The translations under genes and the position numbers were made by a program. Source: Clostridiales bacterium (GTDB lineage: Bacteria > Bacillota > Clostridia > Oscillospirales > Acutalibacteraceae). From it: 16,817 nt of DNA. Positions within the stretch are counted from its first letter, which is position 1. Each line of letters begins with the position of its first letter. The stretch spans positions 1 to 16,817 of the forward strand of contig JAAZFZ010000084.1 of NCBI GenBank assembly GCA_012511485.1. The letters run 5' to 3'. This document shows, in pieces, positions 11,543 to 16,817 of this stretch. The notes below the pieces were generated by a model. The model worked only from the letters and a program-made list of their open reading frames with translations, was not told where the DNA came from and ran no database searches.

Positions 11543-14368
11543 TTAATGTTTGAGATATTCTTCAATAAGCTCTATTATTCTTTCTGTTGAATTGCCGTCA
11601 CAGGCTCCCACCTGATTATCCCTGAACTTGCCGATTCTTTCTAACGGTGGTTCACTCAATACTCTGCGCACCGTATCCATTAGCTCATCAAAGCCATAAA
11701 TAACCGGACCGGGCAAATCCTCGGGATATCTTAAATAGAAATCTCTTTCATAGGTATCAAAATCAGGGCAATAGAAAACCGTCGGCAAGCTGAGAAGGGC
11801 GGCGTCGAATATAACGCTCGAATAATCCGTGATAATGACATCGGCTACGCACAAGAGCATTGAAGCAGGCTCATAGGTATAGTCCTTTATCCTGTCATAG
11901 AACCTGCCCTTTAAAAAGTCCTCCGTCATTACGGGATGCTTATGGATAATGAACAGCTCGTCCTCTGCAAGGCTTCTGTCAAGCTCGCCCCAGTCTATCT
12001 GCGGGTTATAGGGGCATTTTTTGCCCGCTTTCTCCCTGAATGTCGGGAAGAAAACTATTATTTTCTTGCCCACTTTCGGATGTCTTTCAAAAAATTTTTC
12101 ACGCATCCTGCGGCGTTCATCTTCATTGAGCAGCATATCCGTTCTCGGTATTCCCAACGCCTTCACAATATCCTGGCTTATGCCGAATGCATGAGCATAG
12201 AACTGCCTGCAGTGCTCAGAGCTGACTGCCACAGTGCTGTACTGCGAATGGGTTTTCAGCTCCTCAAGGCGTGAAAGATTTGACGGAGCGTCAAGCCCGA
12301 AGCGTTTGAATGCGCCACCCGCATGCCAGATTTGAATTACCTTCTGCTCAGGGCGAAGCCTGAAAAACCTGAGATATCTGAGGTAGTCATCCGTTACAAT
12401 TACCTTGCTTGTAAATAGCTGATAATAAATCTTTGGTTTGATAAAAATTGAATGAGGCAGCAAATGGGCATATATGGTTTTTTTTGCGTTAAGCTTGTCA
12501 TAGACACATTTGCTGTTTTCGAGCAGCTTTCCATTTGCACGAATAGTATAAAACAGAACCTTATTCTTGACGGGAAGGCTGCCCAGAGTTGTTTGGAAAA
12601 AGGCGTCTGACATAGAAATTAAAAGCCTTTTAATGACTTTCAGACGGTTTTTGAGCTTTTCCGCTCCCCTTCTTCTAATAATATACTTATTGTAGAGCCC
12701 TTTCCATTTTTTCAGGTATTTTGCATATTCCGGGGGGACAAGGGCTTTTTCCTGAGCTATTTCGCCCAGCAGCCTATCCTCACTCTCGGAAAAATAAATA
12801 CCGCTTGAATCCACCTTTTTGAAATTGGAATTTACATAGAGCCTGTATGCGTCAAGCACCTTATTGTCCGAAAATCTGAATTTAATGCCGAACAGATGAG
12901 ATACTCTGAAAAGCTTGTTACTCAAGTACAAATCAAGCATGAATTCGGGGAAATCCTCGCTCCTTTGGACATCCCTTCTAGCGGAAAAAGCAAGGGCGCT
13001 TGATTTGTATTCCTCAACCTTGCCGTTATAAAAGCGTGAAACGGGTGAAGCTGTAAAATCTATATCGGGCGACTTTGAAATCTCCCCATATAAGTGAGAT
13101 ATACCCTTGAGGTCAATATAAGTGAACCTGTCAAGGAACATGATATACTGCGCACCGGTGGTTTCCAGGCAGGAGTCCTTGAAATGAGCTTGTGTTCCGG
13201 CATTGACGAAGCGAACATTTTCGTACTTTTTCCACTTCTTGGGGAAAATTTTGCGCAAATCGGAGTGAACCGCAAGCTCAAATGCGGGGAAGGACTGCCT
13301 GTATATATAATCAAGCTCGGTTTCAAGCTGTTCCTTTGTCAGATTTCCGCACACGCAAATGCAGACAACGGGGTTTTGCGCCATCTCTTTCCTTGTAAGG
13401 ATAAGGGAGCCGTCATTGAAAATGTCACGGTTCCACCTTGCTATTTTCTTATTTGCCTGAACAGTTATTTTGCTGCGAAGCTCTTTCACCGCATCGCTGA
13501 CAAGCCCGATATCCTCCTCACTCAGCGACCAAAAGCGGCGATAAAAGCGGTGGAATATAATCGTCAGTTCCTTTAGGTAGAGCTGGTCAAAATAGTCATC
13601 CTGCAGCTTTAACAGCTCGTCCTTATCAAACTGAGTCCCTGCCTGCTCAATTGCGGTGACAAAGCTTTCATATGCCGCCGCGCGGATAATCTCGTAGGCA
13701 GTCAAGTAGTCATTGAGCTGCGCCGAGGCACTGCTGATATCTTTGTCAAGCCCTCTTGCACGGTACAGCATATAGCCCCTGTGTGAGCAGGCAATGCAAT
13801 TGCATTTAAGTGCAAAGGCCATTGAGAAAACCGCATCCTGTGCAACCCCACAATCCGGCAGGGTAAGCCCTAAGTCTTTGACCTTTGAGTGCCTGAACAA
13901 CTTATTGGAAAGTGACGGGTTCCAGATTAAGTCGGTGTCGAAGCGGTCCGTCAGCCTCCTGCGGGCAAGCTCTCCGGTGCTTGAAAAGGTATGCCTGCCA
14001 AAGGCGTCAAAGCTGCTCATTCTGCCGACTGCCATATCGGCGTTATTCTTTTGGGCAGCGTCGAGCATACTGCTTAAAAACAGCCCGGTATATAAGTCAT
14101 CACCGTTTAAAAAGGTAACATAGTCGCCCTTAGCCGCTTTTAGCCCCTCATTGCGTGAGGCTGCAAGCCCTTTGTGCTCAATGGTGATTTTCTTAAAACT
14201 GGGGTTTTCCTTTACATAACTTTCAATTATCAACGGTGTTGAGTCAGTTGACCCGTCATCAACAATAATAACCTCGAAGCTTTTGAGCCTTTGTTTTTTT
14301 AAAGAATCAAGAGTCTGCGGAAGGTATTTCTCCAGGTTATATGCCGTTACAATAACTGAAATTTTCAC
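11543..14368 (-). CDS. Bifunctional GT2 glycosyltransferase / CDP-glycerol (or ribitol) phosphotransferase
   Basis: 941 residues, GTG start with AGGAG 7 nt upstream. Residues 1-~230 are a GT-A (family 2) glycosyltransferase: SVIVTAYNLEKYL, VDDGSTDST (36-44), ASRNEGLKAAKGDY and the metal motif region LNGDD (87-91). Residues ~331-540 look like a second GT-A fold without catalytic Asp motifs (CVCGNLTKEQ, FLDRFTY). Residues ~590-941 are a TagF-type polyol-phosphate transferase with IWHAGGAFKRFG (His682), GIPRTD, FFPTFRE, HKHP (809-812) and ITDYSS (846-851). Such proteins build teichoic-acid or capsule-like polymers on a membrane-linked acceptor at the inner membrane face. WHAGG rather than WHGTP may mean a polyol other than glycerol; the substrate is uncertain. 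Transcribed alone. Confidence 0.92.
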   Translation of the reverse strand: MKISVIVTAYNLEKYLPQTLDSLKKQRLKSFEVIIVDDGSTDSTPLIIESYVKENPSFKKITIEHKGLAASRNEGLKAAKGDYVTFLNGDDLYTGLFLSSMLDAAQKNNADMAVGRMSSFDAFGRHTFSSTGELARRRLTDRFDTDLIWNPSLSNKLFRHSKVKDLGLTLPDCGVAQDAVFSMAFALKCNCIACSHRGYMLYRARGLDKDISSASAQLNDYLTAYEIIRAAAYESFVTAIEQAGTQFDKDELLKLQDDYFDQLYLKELTIIFHRFYRRFWSLSEEDIGLVSDAVKELRSKITVQANKKIARWNRDIFNDGSLILTRKEMAQNPVVCICVCGNLTKEQLETELDYIYRQSFPAFELAVHSDLRKIFPKKWKKYENVRFVNAGTQAHFKDSCLETTGAQYIMFLDRFTYIDLKGISHLYGEISKSPDIDFTASPVSRFYNGKVEEYKSSALAFSARRDVQRSEDFPEFMLDLYLSNKLFRVSHLFGIKFRFSDNKVLDAYRLYVNSNFKKVDSSGIYFSESEDRLLGEIAQEKALVPPEYAKYLKKWKGLYNKYIIRRRGAEKLKNRLKVIKRLLISMSDAFFQTTLGSLPVKNKVLFYTIRANGKLLENSKCVYDKLNAKKTIYAHLLPHSIFIKPKIYYQLFTSKVIVTDDYLRYLRFFRLRPEQKVIQIWHAGGAFKRFGLDAPSNLSRLEELKTHSQYSTVAVSSEHCRQFYAHAFGISQDIVKALGIPRTDMLLNEDERRRMREKFFERHPKVGKKIIVFFPTFREKAGKKCPYNPQIDWGELDRSLAEDELFIIHKHPVMTEDFLKGRFYDRIKDYTYEPASMLLCVADVIITDYSSVIFDAALLSLPTVFYCPDFDTYERDFYLRYPEDLPGPVIYGFDELMDTVRRVLSEPPLERIGKFRDNQVGACDGNSTERIIELIEEYLKH

Positions 14369-14423
14369 CTTGCTGCTCCTTTAATAATATTGCGGATAAT
14401 CAATATCCGAAATTACCCAGTTT

Positions 14424-14452
14424 ATTGTAATATATTAACCGTCATTTTGCAA
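14424..14452 (-). promoter_or_regulatory. Promoter of the glycosyltransferase gene, with inverted repeat downstream
   Basis: TTGCAA (14452-14447) and TACAAT (14429-14424) with a 17-nt spacer, about 55 nt before the GTG start. Between promoter and ribosome binding site lies an inverted repeat CGGATA/TATCCG (14393-14409), a possible operator or leader hairpin. Confidence 0.55.
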
Positions 14453-14477
14453 GATAAAATTGTCCTGCGCCAACCAC

Positions 14478-14504
14478 AAAAAGCCCCGACCTGCAGGCCG
14501 GGGC
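14478..14504 (-). terminator. Terminator of the metal-ATPase operon
   Basis: On the minus strand GCCCCG/CGGGGC, extended through a CCTGCAGG core, is followed by TTTTTG, 11 nt after the ATPase stop codon. Confidence 0.85.
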
Positions 14505-14514
14505 AGTATAAAAA

Positions 14515-16392
14515 CTATTTATTTCTCAACAGCCTTGAAGAATTGGCAACTGTAATTATAAGCATACCGACATCCGCAAGGACCGCCGCCCACATCGGGG
14601 CAAGACCAAGCACACCGAGAATAAGAACCACCGCCTTTGCGGCAAGAGAAAAGGCAATATTGAATCTAACTACCGATATTGTTTTTTGAAAAAGCCTCCT
14701 TGCCTGCGTGAGCCTGTATAGACCGTCGCCAGTGAGTACCATATCAGCCGCCTGCATTGCTGCCTGAGTGCCAAGACCCATAGCAACACCCACATTTGCA
14801 GCTGCAAGGACAGGCGCATCATTTATCCCGTCCCCCACATAGATTACGCTGCCGTATTCCTCCTTTATTCTCAGAAGAATATTGAGCTTTTCTTCAGGCA
14901 GAAGCTCGGCGTAATATTCGTCTATGCCGCACGCCACACTTACTGCCTGAGCCTGCCCCCTGCTGTCACCCGTGAGCATAAAAGTCTTTTTTATACCGAG
15001 CTTTTTGAGTTTTTCAACAGTTATGGCAGCATCGCTAATAATCTCGCTTTCCGCCTCTATGCTACCTGCAAGAACTCCGTCAACCGCAATATAGACAGGT
15101 GAAGGAGTGGCGGAGGAAATGTCAATGCCGTTTTCCTCCATGAGGTTTTTGCCTCCGCAAATAATTTTTCTTTCACCGTATTTAACCTTGGTACCTCCCC
15201 CTGCCATTTCTTCAACGCTGCCGACATCGGAAATAACCGTATCATTATATGCGCAAACAATTGCCAAAGCAAAGGGGTGCTCTGAATATCTTTCGGCAGC
15301 GACGGCATATTCTTTAACTTCACTCTCCGAAAAACCGTTGTAAACAGTCATACTCTTTACTTGCGGACGACCTGTTGTAAGCGTACCGGTTTTGTCGAAA
15401 ACAGCAGCCTTAGCCTGAGCTAAAGCCTCAACATATTTGCCGCCTTTTACAAGGATACCTTTTTTTGCCGCCGCACCCATGCCTGCAAAAAAACCAAGCG
15501 GGACAGATAACACAAGGGCGCAGGGGCAGGACGCCACAAGGAACACAAGCCCTCTGTAAGTCCATGTCCTCCATTCACCCGTAATCAGGGAAGGAATCAC
15601 CGCAATCAGCAGACCGATAATCACAACTATGGGAGTATAAACTTTTGCAAGCCTTGTTATGAGCTTTTGAGAGCTGCCCTTTCTTTCCGCCGCAGTTTCA
15701 ACCATCTCAATAATTTTAGAGGCAGCCGATTCAGAAAACCCGGCTGTGGTTCTGACTGAAAATCCGGAGCTGCCGTTAACCATGCCGCTCAGAACAGCAC
15801 TTCCATCCTTAATTTCATAGGGGAGTGATTCACCTGTGAGTGCCGAGGTGTCAAGCAGGGAGCACCCTTCAATGACAACCCCGTCAAGTGGAACACGCTC
15901 ATGGGGCATGACAAAAATCTCGCTGCCTATTTCAACCTCGGAAGCGCCGACCTTGACAATTTTGCCCTCACTGTTCTTTATATTGGCGGTTTCCGGTCTG
16001 ATTTGAGCGATTGAGGCAATGGATTTCCTACTGTTATCCGTATCATATTCCTAAAGCGTGTCGCCAAGCCTGAAAAAAATAGCAATTGCTGCCGCCTCCC
16101 TCATTTCACCCAACGCAAATGCGGCAGGGATTGAAACAGCCAGCAGAATGTTCTCATCAAATCGTCTTTTATAAAGGTTCCCGACAGCCTTAATAACTAT
16201 AGGATAGGCCGCAAGCAAAGCCGATATTATAGAAATAACGACTTGAGCTGTAACGGCGACGGGCAAAAATGAGCAGGCAAGTAAGAAAGCGGATATAGCC
16301 AATGTGACCTTTCCAAGCATTTCTCCTTCTCTATCCTCTTGACAGCCGCAGGCTATGTTTTCATTGCAGCATTTTTTATTATGTTCCTCCAC
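14515..16392 (-). pseudogene. P1B-type Zn/Cd/Pb-translocating ATPase, interrupted by an in-frame amber codon
   Basis: 626 codons in one frame from GTG 16392 (AAGGGG 7 nt upstream) to TAG, with a premature TAG at codon 114 (16053-16051). Without it this would be a full metal-efflux ATPase. It has no N-terminal HMA domain but a Cys-rich tip (KKCCNENIACGC). TM helices are followed by FFRLGDTL-stop-EYDTDNSRKSI, where a family member would normally continue GE.LE. Downstream are TGES (186-189), the CPC membrane site (289-291), DKTGT (phospho-Asp333), the EHP motif (His372) and GDGINDAP (520-527). Lys586 and Asp607 in the last TM pair are the signature of Zn/Cd/Pb selectivity. Truncation after TM2 abolishes function unless the stop is read through; a restart at Met162 (15909) would lack the first helices. 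The gene follows the damaged ArsR gene by 4 bp. Confidence 0.9.
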
Positions 16393-16396
16393 TTCA

Positions 16397-16762
16397 TCAC
16401 CCCTTATGCAAAATGTGGTCAAGCCCCGCATCCAGAATCTGCTCAATATGCTTGTCGTCAAGCGAATAGTAAACCGTCTTGCCTTCTCTTCTCGGGCGCA
16501 CTAAGCCCGCCGCCCTTAGAATCCTCAGCTGATGTGAAATTGCGCTTTGCCCCATTTCCAGAGACTGGGCTATATGATATACGCATTTTTCACCTCTTCA
16601 CAGTGCATATAGTATTCTTAGCCTTGTGCTGTCGCCAAAGACCTTGAAAAGCTCAGATAAATCATATAAGGTCTGAATATCTACCGGACTTTTCTCATCG
16701 GTGCAGCAGTCCGATTCATAATTTTTATCTCCGACTTGCTCTAAGGCAATATCTTTTTCCAT
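16397..16762 (-). pseudogene. ArsR/SmtB-family metalloregulator, interrupted by an in-frame UGA
   Basis: Frame from ATG 16762 (GGAAGGG 8 nt upstream) to TGA-TGA at 16399-16394, 122 codons, with a TGA at codon 55 (16600-16598). The first 54 residues end LFKVFGDSTRLRILYAL. After the stop the same frame continues RGEKCVYHIAQSLEMGQSAI and SHQLRILRAAGLVRPRREGK, a full winged helix. The C-terminal alpha-5 zinc site is complete: Asp103, His105, His116, His119 (DxH-x10-HxxH, as in CzrA/SmtB). An N-terminal CC pair (Cys19-20) and Cys60 may form an alpha-3N type site. The family represses its linked metal-efflux ATPase until Zn/Cd binds. The stop splits dimerisation and DNA-binding parts, so the product should be inactive. 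Confidence 0.88.
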
Positions 16763-16777
16763 TTGTTTCACCCTTCC

Positions 16778-16807
16778 GTTATATTGGTTAATTAAACTTT
16801 TCAGCAA
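16778..16807 (-). promoter_or_regulatory. Candidate promoter of the arsR-ATPase operon
   Basis: TTGCTG (16807-16802) and TATAAC (16783-16778) with an 18-nt spacer, 16 nt before the ATG. ATATGAAC, which resembles half of an ArsR-family operator, reaches the window edge (16810-16817), so the full palindrome cannot be judged. Confidence 0.4.
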
Positions 16808-16817
16808 ACATATGAAC

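Noticed and set aside
16051..16053. TAG as a reassigned sense codon (pyrrolysine or alternative code)
   Set aside because: The same gene terminates at TAG directly before its intrinsic terminator, so TAG works as a stop here.
16598..16600. UGA as selenocysteine in the ArsR frame
   Set aside because: No SECIS-like hairpin can be drawn immediately downstream, Sec is not expected at this position in ArsR proteins, and the same operon contains another nonsense codon of a different type.
1..16817. CRISPR array or insertion sequence
   Set aside because: No regularly spaced direct repeats, no transposase-like protein and no terminal inverted repeats were found anywhere in the window.

Overview
The window reads as chromosomal DNA from an anaerobic Gram-positive of the class Clostridia. 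This is inferred from strong AGGAGG-type ribosome binding sites, frequent GTG/TTG starts, a trimeric NADH-linked [FeFe] hydrogenase operon, an ApbE/NusG-II pair, a DUF1540 protein and a teichoic-acid type polymerase. Oscillospirales is a plausible order, but I cannot prove it from this stretch. Most genes lie on the minus strand. Three loci (an ABC-F fragment, a metalloregulator and a metal ATPase) are visibly damaged.

Left part (1-4233): a partial NusG-domain-II protein and the membrane FMN transferase ApbE overlap by 4 bp. They are divergent from an iron-dependent alcohol dehydrogenase whose upstream region carries a good Rex-like operator. Next come a heavy-metal-associated-fold protein that has lost its metal cysteines, the frameshifted C-terminal remnant of an ABC-F ATPase, tRNA-Arg(CCG) with its own promoter and terminator, and an orphan OmpR-type response regulator.

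Central part (4241-9930): one minus-strand operon, hydC (NuoE-like) - hydB-like (NuoF-like) - hydA, for a probably electron-bifurcating [FeFe] hydrogenase. Two things are unusual. The NuoF-like subunit is fused to a complete GltD/NfnB-like FAD-NADPH module in place of the usual ferredoxin tail. The hydrogenase has Ser where the proton-relay Cys of the TSCCP motif normally sits, and it carries an extra C-terminal coiled coil. No HydE/F/G maturases are in the window.

Right part (10101-16817): a translationally coupled pair of a two-TM membrane protein and a 46-residue Pro-rich, Cys-containing peptide is the best candidate for an undescribed small system. It is divergent from a 57-residue DUF1540 protein preceded by a leader with riboswitch-like folding potential. 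A 941-residue glycosyltransferase/polyol-phosphate transferase follows. Last comes a zinc/cadmium-type ArsR repressor and P1B ATPase operon in which each gene is interrupted by exactly one in-frame stop codon.
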